From positions 744,001 through 808,000 of the forward strand of contig NZ_SLWS01000006.1 in the NCBI RefSeq assembly GCF_004345645.1: DNA of 64,000 nucleotides, given 5' to 3'. Positions 43,879 through 52,255 of the stretch are shown here, in pieces. Source of the DNA: Actinocrispum wychmicini. Its GTDB lineage: Bacteria > Actinomycetota > Actinomycetes > Mycobacteriales > Pseudonocardiaceae. The notes beneath the pieces were generated by a model that had not been told where the DNA came from, did not search any database, and saw nothing but the letters and a program-made list of their open reading frames with translations. How positions within the stretch are numbered: position 1 is the first letter of the stretch; every line of letters begins with the position of its first letter. The translations under genes were made by a program, and so were the position numbers.

Positions 43879-44445
43879 ATGGCTGTACATCTCACTCGCA
43901 TCTACACCCGCGTCGGCGACGACGGGACCACCGCGCTCGGTGACTTCTCGCGTGTGCGCAAGACCGACGAACGCCTCGCCGCGTACGCCGACGTGGACGA
44001 GGCGAACTCGTCGATCGGGGTCGCCATCGCCATGGGCGGGCTGTCCGAGGAGATCACAGGTGTGCTGCGCGCGGTACAGAACGACCTGTTCGACGTGGGC
44101 GGTGACCTGTGCAACCCGATCAAGCCGGACGACCGGGCGCTGCGGATCACCGAGTCCTATGTGGAGCGGCTGGAGGCGTGGTGCGACGAGTTCAACGGCA
44201 GGCTGACCACACTGACGTCGTTCATCCTGCCCGGCGGCACCCCGGGGGCGGCGCTGCTGCACGTGTCACGCACTGTCACCCGAAGGGCCGAACGGGCGAC
44301 CTGGGCGTTGATCGAGACCGACGCCGAGCGCACCAACCCGCTCACCGCCAAATACCTCAACCGCCTGTCCGACCTGCTGTTCATTCTGTGCCGACTGGCG
44401 AATCCGGAGGGTGACGTGCTGTGGCAGCCGGGTGGTGATCGCTAG
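43879..44445 (+). CDS. Cob(I)alamin adenosyltransferase, PduO type
   Basis: 188 aa helical-bundle ATR that makes adenosylcobalamin from cob(I)alamin and ATP. N-terminal I-Y-T-R-V-G-D-D-G-T-T-A-L-G (ATP site), D-E-A-N-S-S-I-G, Q-N-D-L-F-D-V-G-G-D-L, F-I-L-P-G-G and the helix R-R-A-E-R-A-T-W-A-L are all present. It would supply the cofactor for MeaA. No cobalamin riboswitch is visible in the short upstream region. Confidence 0.94.
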   Translation: MAVHLTRIYTRVGDDGTTALGDFSRVRKTDERLAAYADVDEANSSIGVAIAMGGLSEEITGVLRAVQNDLFDVGGDLCNPIKPDDRALRITESYVERLEAWCDEFNGRLTTLTSFILPGGTPGAALLHVSRTVTRRAERATWALIETDAERTNPLTAKYLNRLSDLLFILCRLANPEGDVLWQPGGDR

Positions 44446-44536
44446 GGTTGCACACTGGCGGGCCGCACAGGGCTTAGAGTGTGTGGTCGCCACGGAGCAG
44501 CACCGAGCCCCGCCACCAGGAAGACCGGAGGTTGCC

Positions 44537-45403
44537 ATGCCCACGGGTGAGCCCGCTGGCAGTGGCCCCACCGCGCGTCGAATGGTGCTGGGCAGCCAGT
44601 TGCGGCGGCTGCGTGAGGGCAAGGGCATCTCGCGGGAGGACGCCGGGTACGCCATCCGCGGCTCCGGTTCCAAGATCAGCCGGGTCGAGCTCGGCCGGGT
44701 CAGCTTCAAGGAGCGCGACGTCGCCGACCTGCTGACCCTGTACGGCATCACCGACGAGCAGGAGCGGGACCTGTTCCTCGCGTTGGTCCGCGAGTCCAAC
44801 CAGCCCGGCTGGTGGCAGCGGTACAACGACCTGATGCCGCACTGGTTCCAGGACTTCGTCGGCCTGGAGGAGTCGGCGTCCCGGATCCAGACGTACGAGA
44901 CGTCCTTCATCCCGGGCCTGCTGCAGACCGAGGCGTACGCCCGCGCGGTGATGGTCCGGGGCCGTCCGGACGCGCCGCCGGAGGAGATCGACCGCCGGGT
45001 GAACCTGCGGATGCAACGGCAACGCCTGCTGCAGTCACCGCAGGCGCCGCGGCTGTGGGCGGTGATCGAGGAGGCGTGCATCCACCGCCAGATCGGCGGC
45101 CGGAAGGTGCTGCGGGCCCAGTTGGAGCACCTGATGGACGTGACCCGGATGTCGAACGTGTCGCTCCAGATCGTGCCGTTCGAGCTGGGCGGCTCCCAGG
45201 CCGAGAACGCGTTCACCCTGCTGCGGTTCGCCGAGCCGGAGCTGCCGGACATCGTCTACCTCGAGCACATCTGCGGCGCGCTGTACCTCGACAAGGTGGA
45301 CGAGGTCGAGGTCTACAGCAAGGCGGCGCACCGCCTGGTGGTCGAGGCGGAGACGCCGGACCAGACCCGCCGGACGATCGCGAAGTCGCTGCAGACCCTC
45401 TGA
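44537..45403 (+). CDS. XRE-family regulator with DUF5753 (WhiJ-like)
   Basis: 288 aa. XRE HTH at ~18-75 (L-G-S-Q-L-R-R-L-R-E-G-K-G-I-S-R-E-D-A, S-K-I-S-R-V-E-L-G-R-V). DUF5753 fills ~105-280 (Y-E-T-S-F-I-P-G-L-L-Q-T-E-A-Y-A-R-A and V-Y-L-E-H). ATG 44537 follows CGGAGG. Such proteins pair with DUF397 proteins in actinomycete development and metabolism (whiJ-type loci); a DUF397 gene follows 334 nt downstream. It probably binds the repeats before that gene. Confidence 0.92.
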   Translation: MPTGEPAGSGPTARRMVLGSQLRRLREGKGISREDAGYAIRGSGSKISRVELGRVSFKERDVADLLTLYGITDEQERDLFLALVRESNQPGWWQRYNDLMPHWFQDFVGLEESASRIQTYETSFIPGLLQTEAYARAVMVRGRPDAPPEEIDRRVNLRMQRQRLLQSPQAPRLWAVIEEACIHRQIGGRKVLRAQLEHLMDVTRMSNVSLQIVPFELGGSQAENAFTLLRFAEPELPDIVYLEHICGALYLDKVDEVEVYSKAAHRLVVEAETPDQTRRTIAKSLQTL

Positions 45404-45737
45404 GACGGCCCGCGCACCCTGGGTAGTGGCCTGTTCACGGCGCCCGTTCACAGAGTCCGAATCGATACCTGTCCACGAATATGCCCAGGACAGTTGGACG
45501 GGATTCACTCACAAACCCGCCAAAAGGCGGCTTCACGTTCACCTAACGTGACATCCTCTCACCGACCGTGGAGAATTCTCCGGATCATCCCCAGTTTCAA
45601 CTCATGTGTGAAATTCGTGCAGATGCACGTGCATGCGCTCGTGCAGTCGGCGTGCTACCTTTCTCTTGCACGAAGATCCAGACGTGCCGCCGCCAGGGCA
45701 ATGTCGGGGATTGTCGGGGACAAGGTGGGAGCACTTC
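45404..45737 (+). promoter_or_regulatory. Regulatory gap before the DUF397 gene with CGTGCA repeats
   Basis: 334 nt without a convincing gene. It has TTCGTGCAG (45614-45622), CTCGTGCAG (45638-45646), the palindrome ATGCACGTGCAT (45623-45634) and an inverted CTTGCACGAAG (from 45664). These CGTGCA half-sites fit binding by the XRE-DUF5753 protein upstream. Confidence 0.6.
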
Positions 45738-45974
45738 ATGACCGCTGTACACAACGGGGTTTCCGCTGACTTGCTCGGCGGAGTGGACTGGCGACGCAGC
45801 CGCATGAGCGGCGCCGTCGGCAACTGCGTCGAAGTCGCGACGCTCGAAACAGGCGAGATCGCCGTGCGGAACTCGAGGTTTCCGAACGGCCCTGCGCTGA
45901 TCTACACCAGGGCCGAGATGGCCGCCTTCCTCGCCGGCGCGAAGCTCGGTGAGTTCGACGACGTGCTGTTGTGA
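45738..45974 (+). CDS. DUF397-domain protein
   Basis: 78 aa. It has the whole DUF397 pattern: W-R-R-S-R-M-S-G-A-V-G-N-C-V-E-V-A, then I-A-V-R-N-S-R and F-L-A-G-A-K-L-G-E-F-D-D. These small proteins act with XRE-DUF5753 regulators, probably as antagonists or partners that modulate DNA binding. ATG 45738 is taken for the standard family length; the frame is open further upstream. Confidence 0.9.
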   Translation: MTAVHNGVSADLLGGVDWRRSRMSGAVGNCVEVATLETGEIAVRNSRFPNGPALIYTRAEMAAFLAGAKLGEFDDVLL

Positions 45975-45990
45975 AACAGGTGGCGGCGAC

Positions 45991-46347
45991 ATGGACGAGT
46001 TCGAAGACCAGTTGCGGGAGTTGATGGCCCGCGGCTTCAGCTTCGCGCACCCGCGCGACGCCGCAGGCGAGGTCGCCGCGGTGGTGGGGGTACGGGTGCA
46101 TCATGGTGTCGTCGACGTCGTACAGATCTACGGAGAGTACGACGCCGACGCCACCCGTATCCCAGGGGACGAATCGGACATCTTCTTTCCCTACAAGGTT
46201 TTCTGGCGATCCAGCGGCCGGTCGGCCGAAGTGGTCGCCGAACTGCTCGCCCTTCCGGACCCACAGCCCGGCGATGAGCCACTGGTCAAGGGGTGCTGGG
46301 TTCCGGCCCGTCCAGGCAGGTCGAAATGGCTGTCCGCGTCCGCGTGA
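45991..46347 (+). CDS. Hypothetical protein following DUF397
   Basis: 118 aa, acidic N-terminal half (M-D-E-F-E-D-Q-L-R-E-L-M), with a beta-like middle (V-V-G-V-R-V-H-H-G-V-V-D-V-V-Q-I-Y-G-E-Y) and W-V-P-A-R at the end. No family recognised. It begins 16 nt after the DUF397 stop with AGGTGG upstream, so it is co-transcribed. Confidence 0.7.
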   Translation: MDEFEDQLRELMARGFSFAHPRDAAGEVAAVVGVRVHHGVVDVVQIYGEYDADATRIPGDESDIFFPYKVFWRSSGRSAEVVAELLALPDPQPGDEPLVKGCWVPARPGRSKWLSASA

Positions 46348-46421
46348 GCCCCACTGTGCTGCCCAGGGATCACCGAAATGGTGGTCCCCGGGCGTTCATC
46401 CGCCTGTTGGGTGTGCGCTTC

Positions 46422-46457
46422 GCCGCGGGAGTGAACCGTTGGGGTCGCTCCCGCGGC
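46422..46457 (+). terminator. Hairpin before sigK
   Basis: GCCGCGGGAG (46422-46431) pairs perfectly with CTCCCGCGGC (46448-46457), with a 16-nt loop. It lies between the DUF397 operon and the sigma factor gene and probably ends the former. Confidence 0.55.
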
Positions 46458-46559
46458 AAGGCGGCGTCCACCCGTTGACAAGCCCCTAAGGTTTCAGCAC
46501 GGACCAATCCGCTGTCCCGACCGGATCGAATTCCGGTGGACAGACGAGAAGGGGTGCTG

Positions 46560-47150
46560 ATGCGGGAGCGAGCGCAACGGTCACGTGACTCGGGTGGACA
46601 GGGTCCTGCCGCCCTGGATGAACTCCTGCCGCGCGTGGCTCGTGGTGACGACGTGGCCTTCGAACAGCTCTACCGGCAACTGTCCGCCCCGGTTTTCGGC
46701 CTGGTCCAACGGGTTCTGCGCGATCCGGCCCAGTCGGAGGAGGTGGCGCAGGAGGTCTTCCTGGAGCTTTGGCGGTCCGCGACGCGCTACAGCCGGGACC
46801 GTGGGACCGTGTTGTCATGGGTCATGACCATCGCGCACCGCAAGGCGGTCGACCGGGTCCGGTCGGCACAGGCCAGCACCGAACGCGACACGCGGGCGGC
46901 ACGTGCCGAGAGCATCCGGCCGTTCGACGAAGTCACCGAAGTGGTCACCGGCCGGTTGGAACGCGAACAGGTTCGGCGCTGCATGGGCAGTCTGACCGAC
47001 CTGCAGCGTGAGTCGGTCATGCTCGCCTACTACCAGGGCTACACCTACCGGGAGGTCGCGCACCTGCTCGACTCACCACTCGGGACGGTCAAGACAAGAC
47101 TGCGGGACGGCCTGATCCGCCTCCGTGACTGCATGGGGGTGACCGCGTGA
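46560..47150 (+). CDS. sigK: ECF sigma factor SigK-like
   Basis: 196 aa. Sigma-70 region 2 (F-E-Q-L-Y-R-Q, V-A-Q-E-V-F-L-E-L-W, S-W-V-M-T-I-A-H-R-K-A-V-D-R-V-R) and region 4 (L-T-D-L-Q-R-E-S-V-M-L-A-Y-Y-Q-G-Y-T-Y-R-E-V-A, G-T-V-K-T-R-L-R-D-G-L) are present. ATG 46560 follows AAGGGG; a GTG at 46536 is a weaker option. The next gene, its anti-sigma factor, starts inside the stop (GTGA). As in the SigK/RskA system of mycobacteria it should act when RskA is degraded. Confidence 0.93.
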   Translation: MRERAQRSRDSGGQGPAALDELLPRVARGDDVAFEQLYRQLSAPVFGLVQRVLRDPAQSEEVAQEVFLELWRSATRYSRDRGTVLSWVMTIAHRKAVDRVRSAQASTERDTRAARAESIRPFDEVTEVVTGRLEREQVRRCMGSLTDLQRESVMLAYYQGYTYREVAHLLDSPLGTVKTRLRDGLIRLRDCMGVTA

Positions 47151-47896
47151 GCAGCGGGCTGAACAACGACGTGCACACGCTGACCGGGGCGTACGTGCTG
47201 GACGCGCTGTCCGAAGTGGAGCGGCGGGCGTTCGAGGACCACATGGCCGGCTGCACGGCCTGCTCCCAGGAGGTCGCCGAGCTGCGGGAGACCACGGCAC
47301 GCCTTGGCCTGGCCACGGCGACCACCCCGCCGCCGCACCTGTGGAACCGCGTGCGCACCGCCGCGACCCAGGTTCGGCAACTGCCGCCGCTGTCGTCGGA
47401 TTCCGTGGTGTTGAAGTCGAATCGCTGGCCGACCCGGCTCGCCGTGTTCGCGGCGGCGGCCAGTCTCGTCGTCGCGGCGGGCCTCGGTGTGGGGTGGATC
47501 ACGTCCAACGACCGGCTGGAGGACCAGCTCGCCCAGTCGCAGAACCAGCTGGACAAGCTGCAGTCCGTGCTGAGCGCCCCGGACGCGCAGGTGAGTACGG
47601 GCACGGTCGAAGGCGGCAACGTGACCGCGGTCATCTCCCGCAGCCGCAACGGAATGGTCGTCCTGGTGCACGGCCTGCCCGCGTTGCCCGCCAACCGCGT
47701 CTACCAGGCGTGGTTCACCAAGCCGAACGGAACCGTGGCCTCAGCGGGCATTCTGGCGACCTCTACCGGCTCGCTGACAGCCGACGACCTGGCTTCCGGC
47801 CAGGGCGCCAGCGGCCTGGCGTTCACGGTGGAACCGATGGGCGGCTCCAGCACACCGACAAAGCCCATCCTGGGACCGGTGACGATCAGGATTTAG
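47147..47896 (+). CDS. rskA: Anti-sigma-K factor RskA-like
   Basis: 249 aa single-pass membrane protein. The cytosolic zinc-binding ASD has H32-x3-C36-x2-C39 (D-H-M-A-G-C-T-A-C). The membrane helix is at ~94-118. The extracytoplasmic RskA domain (~150-249) has V-V-L-V-H-G-L-P-A-L, R-V-Y-Q-A-W-F and a C-terminal beta strand P-I-L-G-P-V-T-I. It should hold SigK until regulated proteolysis. Translationally coupled to sigK and converging on DUF2550 with a 4-nt overlap. Confidence 0.92.
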   Translation: MSSGLNNDVHTLTGAYVLDALSEVERRAFEDHMAGCTACSQEVAELRETTARLGLATATTPPPHLWNRVRTAATQVRQLPPLSSDSVVLKSNRWPTRLAVFAAAASLVVAAGLGVGWITSNDRLEDQLAQSQNQLDKLQSVLSAPDAQVSTGTVEGGNVTAVISRSRNGMVVLVHGLPALPANRVYQAWFTKPNGTVASAGILATSTGSLTADDLASGQGASGLAFTVEPMGGSSTPTKPILGPVTIRI

Positions 47897-48360
47897 GACG
47901 CGTAGGGGAGGCGCCGCCCGGGGGGCGCGGACTCCAGCCACGAGAGAAAACCGGTGAGGGCGTCCGGTGACATCGCGATCTCGACCTCGGTGTCCGGGCC
48001 GCCGAACGCCCGCTTCGACCGCGGCGGATCCAGTTCGGCCCGGCAGCGCAACACGATCGCGCCCGACGGGACGCCGTACAGCTCTTGCGGTTCAGGCTCG
48101 CGGCGGTCGCCGATCTCGAAGCCGTCCCGCTGGATGATCCGGTTGGGGCCGCTGCGCAGGCTCAGCGCGCGATACCAGGCGAACTCGTCGCCGTGATACC
48201 GCGCCACACCCAGATGCCAGCCACGCGGATTGTCCAGATGGGTGCGCAGCGCGACGTTGATGCCGCCGGCCCGGACCAGCCGGACCCGTCGGACGGCCAG
48301 CAGGAACAGCACGGCCACCCCGACGGCCAGGAGCGTTCCGGTCACCCAGAGGATCTCCAC
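47893..48360 (-). CDS. DUF2550 family membrane protein
   Basis: 155 aa. One N-terminal membrane helix (~3-22), a basic stretch R-R-V-R-L-V-R, and a folded domain with G-W-H-L-G-V-A-R-Y-H-G-D-E-F-A-W-Y-R. Family members sit next to atpC in many actinobacteria, as here. Starts at GTG 48360. The function is unknown; a link to membrane energetics is suggested by synteny only. Confidence 0.82.
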   Translation of the reverse strand: MEILWVTGTLLAVGVAVLFLLAVRRVRLVRAGGINVALRTHLDNPRGWHLGVARYHGDEFAWYRALSLRSGPNRIIQRDGFEIGDRREPEPQELYGVPSGAIVLRCRAELDPPRSKRAFGGPDTEVEIAMSPDALTGFLSWLESAPPGRRLPYAS

Positions 48361-48385
48361 GGCCGCCCCCGCCTGTCTCGCGCTG

Positions 48386-48754
48386 TCAGACCGTCTGTCC
48401 GGCGGCACGAACGCGGGCCTCTGCTCTGGCCCTCGCGTCCGCGTCCTCGGCCGCGGCCACTTCGGCCCTGGCCTGCTCGACGTCGATCTCGTCGGCCAGT
48501 TCGGCGGACTCGGCGAGAATGCTCACGCCGTCGCCGGTGACCGACAGGAAACCGCCATGGACGGCCGCGACGACCGTCTCACCGTCCACCGTGCGGATCT
48601 TGACGACACCGCCTTCGACGAGCTGGCCCAGCAACGGCTCGTGGCCGGCCAGCACGCCGAGCTCGCCCTCAGTGGTCTGCGCGATCACCATGGTCGCGCG
48701 CCCCGACCAGAGGCGGCGCTCGACAGCGACGAGTTCAACGGAAATCTCGGCCAC
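48386..48754 (-). CDS. atpC: ATP synthase epsilon subunit AtpC
   Basis: 122 aa F1 epsilon. N-terminal beta sandwich ([27 protein letters not shown]) and C-terminal helical hairpin ([14 protein letters not shown]). GTG 48754 has GGAG upstream. It stands 10.6 kb from atpD, with a terminator and eight other features between, which is unusual; it must have its own promoter upstream of 48754. Confidence 0.93.
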   Translation of the reverse strand: MAEISVELVAVERRLWSGRATMVIAQTTEGELGVLAGHEPLLGQLVEGGVVKIRTVDGETVVAAVHGGFLSVTGDGVSILAESAELADEIDVEQARAEVAAAEDADARARAEARVRAAGQTV

Positions 48755-49168
48755 GTGTGTTTCTCCGTTCGTGTTCCGGTTCACCCAGTCTAGACGGCGT
48801 GTCCCGGTGACCTCGACGCCCCTCCCGGTGTGGATTGCTTAAGGGGTTCACCGAGGTGAACGAGGATCAACCAGAGTCACCACAGTGGACCCGGCGGACC
48901 GCGATGGAACTCGGTGTGGACGTTGCGTAGTCGCCGGGTTGGTTCCTGTGGGTGACCATATGGTCAGACATCCGACGTGTCGCGTGACTACGGGTAACAA
49001 AGTAGACGAATGCTGTTCCGATGACAGGGACGAAAGTCTTGTGTTCGCACGAAAGCGCCTGTCAGGGCTAGCTTTCCGGCAAGACCTGCTCTTACTGTGG
49101 TGGTGCTGGACACCGGCCCTTCTCCCACGGCGGCCGCCCTCGGCCGTCATCAATCCGAGGAGTCGCAC
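48755..49168. promoter_or_regulatory. Divergent control region of atpC and pqqA, with 14-bp palindrome
   Basis: 414 nt without another gene. TGACCATATGGTCA at 48953-48966 is a perfect palindrome 203 nt before pqqA. The region must hold the leftward atpC promoter and the rightward pqq promoter. AAAGC/GCTTT pairing near 49043-49078 is weak. No known riboswitch seen. Confidence 0.6.
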
Positions 49169-49267
49169 ATGATCGAAACTACCGAGCGCGAGGTCTGGAC
49201 CACTCCGGACTTCGTCGAGTACGAAACGCCCATGGAGGTCACCGCGTACGCGGCCCGCATGGACTGA
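49169..49267 (+). CDS. pqqA: Pyrroloquinoline quinone precursor peptide PqqA
   Basis: 32-aa peptide and substrate for PQQ. The conserved E-x-x-x-Y pair is Glu23 and Tyr27 (E-V-T-A-Y), which become cross-linked and cut out. ATG 49169 follows GAGGAG. The N-terminal leader (1-15) is acidic and differs from Gram-negative PqqA; it should bind PqqD. It is followed by a 98-nt gap before pqqC. Confidence 0.93.
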   Translation: MIETTEREVWTTPDFVEYETPMEVTAYAARMD

Positions 49268-49365
49268 CATCGGACAGGCGGGAACCGGACCGCGTCCGGT
49301 TCCCGCCGCCGCCCGTCACCCGACCCGAGGCGCCGCCACCCGCTGCACTGAAGAAGGGACGTCGA

Positions 49366-50067
49366 GTGTCCACTCAGAACTCCCCCATGGCCGCCGTAGA
49401 GTTCGTCGCGGCGCTGCGCGGCCTGTCCCCCAGGTACTGGGGAACCCACCCGTTCCACCGCCGCCTGCACGAGGGCGCGCTGTCGGAGTTCGAGCTGCGC
49501 ACGTGGGCCGCGAACCGCTGGTACTACCAGTGCATGCTGCCGCAGAAGGATGCGGCGATCATCGGCAACTGCCCGGTGCCGCAGGTCCGCCGCGACTGGC
49601 TGCCCCGGATCGTGTACCACGACGGCACGGAGGAAGGGGACGGCGGCCGGGAGCGCTGGCTGAGGCTGTGCGAGGCCGTCGGACTCGACCGCGACGAGGT
49701 TCTCGACGAGCGGCACGTGGTGCCCGGCGTCCGGTTCGCGGTCGACGCGTACGTCACGTTCGCGCGCACCCGGCCGTGGGTCGAGGCGGTCGCGTCCGGC
49801 CTGACCGAGATGTTCTCCGGGCACCTGATGCGCCAACGAGTCGCGGACATGCTGGCGAACTACCCGTGGATCCGCCAGGCGGACCTGGCGTACTTCACCA
49901 ACCGGATCGACGCCGTCGCCGGCGAAGGTCAGGCCACTGTGGACATCGTGGTCCGGTACAGCGACACCCGCGCCAAGCAGGAGGCCGCGATCGCCGCCCT
50001 GGCGTTCAAGTGCGACGTGCTGTGGTCCATGTTGGACGCGATCGAACGGGCTTCGGTGAAGGAATGA
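49366..50067 (+). CDS. pqqC: Pyrroloquinoline-quinone synthase PqqC
   Basis: 233 aa all-helical oxidase (TENA/THI-4-like) that carries out the last ring closure and eight-electron oxidation with O2. Conserved elements W-x-x-N-R-W-Y-Y-Q, R-D-W-L-P-R-I-V-Y-H-D-G and the active-site H and R in T-E-M-F-S-G-H-L-M-R and Y-F-T-N-R. GTG 49366 has AAGGGA before it. Its stop overlaps pqqD by ATGA. Confidence 0.94.
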   Translation: MSTQNSPMAAVEFVAALRGLSPRYWGTHPFHRRLHEGALSEFELRTWAANRWYYQCMLPQKDAAIIGNCPVPQVRRDWLPRIVYHDGTEEGDGGRERWLRLCEAVGLDRDEVLDERHVVPGVRFAVDAYVTFARTRPWVEAVASGLTEMFSGHLMRQRVADMLANYPWIRQADLAYFTNRIDAVAGEGQATVDIVVRYSDTRAKQEAAIAALAFKCDVLWSMLDAIERASVKE

Positions 50068-50330
50068 TCGAGCCCTCGTCCCGTCCGCGCCTGCGCCGAG
50101 GCGTGCGGCTGACCTACGACCGGACCCGCGACACTGACGTCCTGCTGTTCCCCGAAGGGGTCCTCGTGCCCAACAAGACCGCCGCCGACGTGCTGCGGCT
50201 GTGCGACGGTGTGGCCACGGTCGCCGAGATCACGGCCGCGCTGGGCGAGAAGTACACCGGTGTCCGCGCGCGGGACGTCCAGGACATCCTGACCCGCCTG
50301 CACGAGCGGCGGGTGGCCGAGTGGACATGA
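50064..50330 (+). CDS. pqqD: PQQ peptide chaperone PqqD
   Basis: 88 aa winged-helix peptide-binding chaperone that presents PqqA to PqqE (RRE domain). P-R-L-R-R-G-V-R-L-T-Y-D, V-L-L-F-P-E-G-V-L-V and L-N/C-D-G-V-x-T-V-x-E-I fit the family. It starts in the pqqC stop and its own stop overlaps the pqqE ATG (ATGA). Confidence 0.93.
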   Translation: MIEPSSRPRLRRGVRLTYDRTRDTDVLLFPEGVLVPNKTAADVLRLCDGVATVAEITAALGEKYTGVRARDVQDILTRLHERRVAEWT

Positions 50331-51397
50331 CCATTCCGCCGCCGCTGGGTTTGCTGGCCGAGTTGACTCACCGGTGCCCGCTGCACTGCCCGTACTGCTC
50401 CAACCCGATCGAACTGGTGACCCGCGCCAACGAGATGACCACCGAGCAGTGGATCTCGGTGCTCACCCAGGCCCGCGACCTCGGTGTGCTGCAGGTGCAC
50501 ATGTCCGGCGGCGAACCGCTGGCGCGGCACGACCTGCCGGCCCTGGTGGCGCACGCGTCCGATCTCGGGTGTTACGTCAACCTGGTGACCAGCGGCCTCG
50601 GCCTCACCGAGGAACGGCTGACCGACCTGGCCGGCCGTGGGCTCGCCCACGTCCAGCTGTCGGTGCAGGGCGCGGACGCGGCGATGGCGAACCGGATCGC
50701 CGGTGTGCGGGCGCACCACCACAAGCTGGCCGCGGCCGCGGTGGTCAAGCGGCTCGACCTGCCGTTGACCGTGAACGTGGTGCTGCACCGGGCCAACCAC
50801 CATCAGGTCGGCGCCCTGATCGAGCTGGCCGAACAGATGGGCGCCGACCGGCTGGAGCTGGCGAACACCCAGTACTACGGCTGGGGACTGCGCAACCGGG
50901 ACGCCCTGATGCCCACGGCCGACCAGCTCGCCGCGGCCGAGCCGGTGGTCCGTGCGGCCACGGAACGGCTGCGGGACAAGATGTTGATCGTGTACGTGGT
51001 GTCGGACTACTACTCCGAGTACCCGAAGCCGTGCATGTACGGCTGGGGTTCCCGGCAGCTGACCGTCGCGCCGAACGGGGACGTGCTGCCGTGCCCAGCC
51101 GCGTCCGCGATCGCCACGTTGAAGTTGGACAACGTGCTCTCCACGGCCCTCTCGGACATCTGGTACCGCTCCGAGTCCTTCAACGCGTACCGCGGCACCG
51201 ACTGGATGCCTGAGCCGTGCCGCGGCTGCGCGCGCAAGGAGGTCGACTTCGGCGGCTGCCGCTGCCAGGCGTTCCTGCTGACCGGCGACGCCGCCGCGAC
51301 CGACCCAGTGTGCACGAAGTCGCCAGCACGCGGGATCGTCGACCGGATCCTCGCCGAGACCACGCCTTCGGAGTTCGTGATGCGAGTGTCGCGATGA
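50327..51397 (+). CDS. pqqE: PqqA peptide cyclase PqqE (radical SAM/SPASM)
   Basis: 356 aa. [4Fe-4S] motif Cys17-x3-Cys21-x2-Cys24 (C-P-L-H-C-P-Y-C), SAM-binding S-G-G-E-P, and a C-terminal SPASM domain with Cys-rich segments (K-P-C-M-Y-G-W-G, L-P-C-P-A, C-R-G-C, G-G-C-R-C-Q-A). It forms the C-C bond between Glu and Tyr of PqqA. ATG 50327 overlaps the pqqD stop. Confidence 0.95.
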   Translation: MTIPPPLGLLAELTHRCPLHCPYCSNPIELVTRANEMTTEQWISVLTQARDLGVLQVHMSGGEPLARHDLPALVAHASDLGCYVNLVTSGLGLTEERLTDLAGRGLAHVQLSVQGADAAMANRIAGVRAHHHKLAAAAVVKRLDLPLTVNVVLHRANHHQVGALIELAEQMGADRLELANTQYYGWGLRNRDALMPTADQLAAAEPVVRAATERLRDKMLIVYVVSDYYSEYPKPCMYGWGSRQLTVAPNGDVLPCPAASAIATLKLDNVLSTALSDIWYRSESFNAYRGTDWMPEPCRGCARKEVDFGGCRCQAFLLTGDAAATDPVCTKSPARGIVDRILAETTPSEFVMRVSR

Positions 51398-52230
51398 AGG
51401 TGGTGTTGCTGGGAACCGCGGCCGGCGGCGGCTTCCCACAGTGGAACTGCGCGTGCCGGATGTGCACCGCCGGTCTGCCGCCGCGAAGCCAGGACTGCGT
51501 CGCGGTCAGCGCTGACGGGACCGACTGGTATCTGGTGAACGCGTCACCGGACATCCGGTCGCAGATCCTGTCGACCAAGAGCCTCCGGGCAGGGCCGGGT
51601 CCACGCGACACCCCGGTGCGCGGGGTCTTGCTGACCGACGCCGAACTGGATCACACCCTCGGTCTCACCATGCTCCGTGAAGGCGCCGGCCTGCGGGTGT
51701 GGGCGCCGCCAGCGGTGCTGGACGGGCTACGGCCGTTGCGGGACATCGTGTCGCGGTACGGCTCGTGGACGTGGTCGGCGGACTTCGTGCTCGCGGGGTT
51801 GTCGGTCACCGCGTTCCCGGTCAGTGACAAGCGGCCGAAGTACGTCGAGTCCACAGCGGACGGTCCCTGGGTGGTCGCCTACCGGATCGCCGACCCGGCC
51901 GGCGGTGTGCTCGTGTACGCGCCGTGCCTGAAGACGTGGCCGGACGGGTTCGACGCGTTCGTCGCGGACGCCTCGTGCGTGATCCTCGACGGGACGTTCT
52001 ACTCGGCGGACGAGATGTCCGGCTCGGTGGGCGGCGGCGGGCAGCGTGCGATGGGGCACGTCCCGATCGTCGAAAGCCTGCCGCGGATCGCCGCCCATCC
52101 AGACAAGCGGTGGATCTACACGCATCTCAACAACACCAACCCGGTGCTGGACCCGGCGTCCCCGGAGCACGAGGCGATGCTGGCCGGTGGCGCGTCGGCC
52201 CCGCCGGACGGCACCGAGATCGCACTCTGA
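51394..52230 (+). CDS. pqqB: PQQ biosynthesis hydroxylase/MBL-fold protein PqqB
   Basis: 278 aa metallo-beta-lactamase fold. N-terminal V-V-L-L-G-T-A-A-G-G-G-F-P-Q-W-N-C and C-x-x-C zinc-type loop (C-A-C-R-M-C), T-D-A-E-L-D-H-T-L-G-L metal Asp/His, D-G-T-F-Y and G-H-V-P-I-V-E-S are present. It hydroxylates the Tyr ring of the cross-linked intermediate. ATG 51394 overlaps the pqqE stop. Last gene; ends 26 nt from the converging metalloprotease. Confidence 0.95.
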   Translation: MKVVLLGTAAGGGFPQWNCACRMCTAGLPPRSQDCVAVSADGTDWYLVNASPDIRSQILSTKSLRAGPGPRDTPVRGVLLTDAELDHTLGLTMLREGAGLRVWAPPAVLDGLRPLRDIVSRYGSWTWSADFVLAGLSVTAFPVSDKRPKYVESTADGPWVVAYRIADPAGGVLVYAPCLKTWPDGFDAFVADASCVILDGTFYSADEMSGSVGGGGQRAMGHVPIVESLPRIAAHPDKRWIYTHLNNTNPVLDPASPEHEAMLAGGASAPPDGTEIAL

Positions 52231-52255
52231 CCGGCGGGGTCGATCTTCCTCTGGC

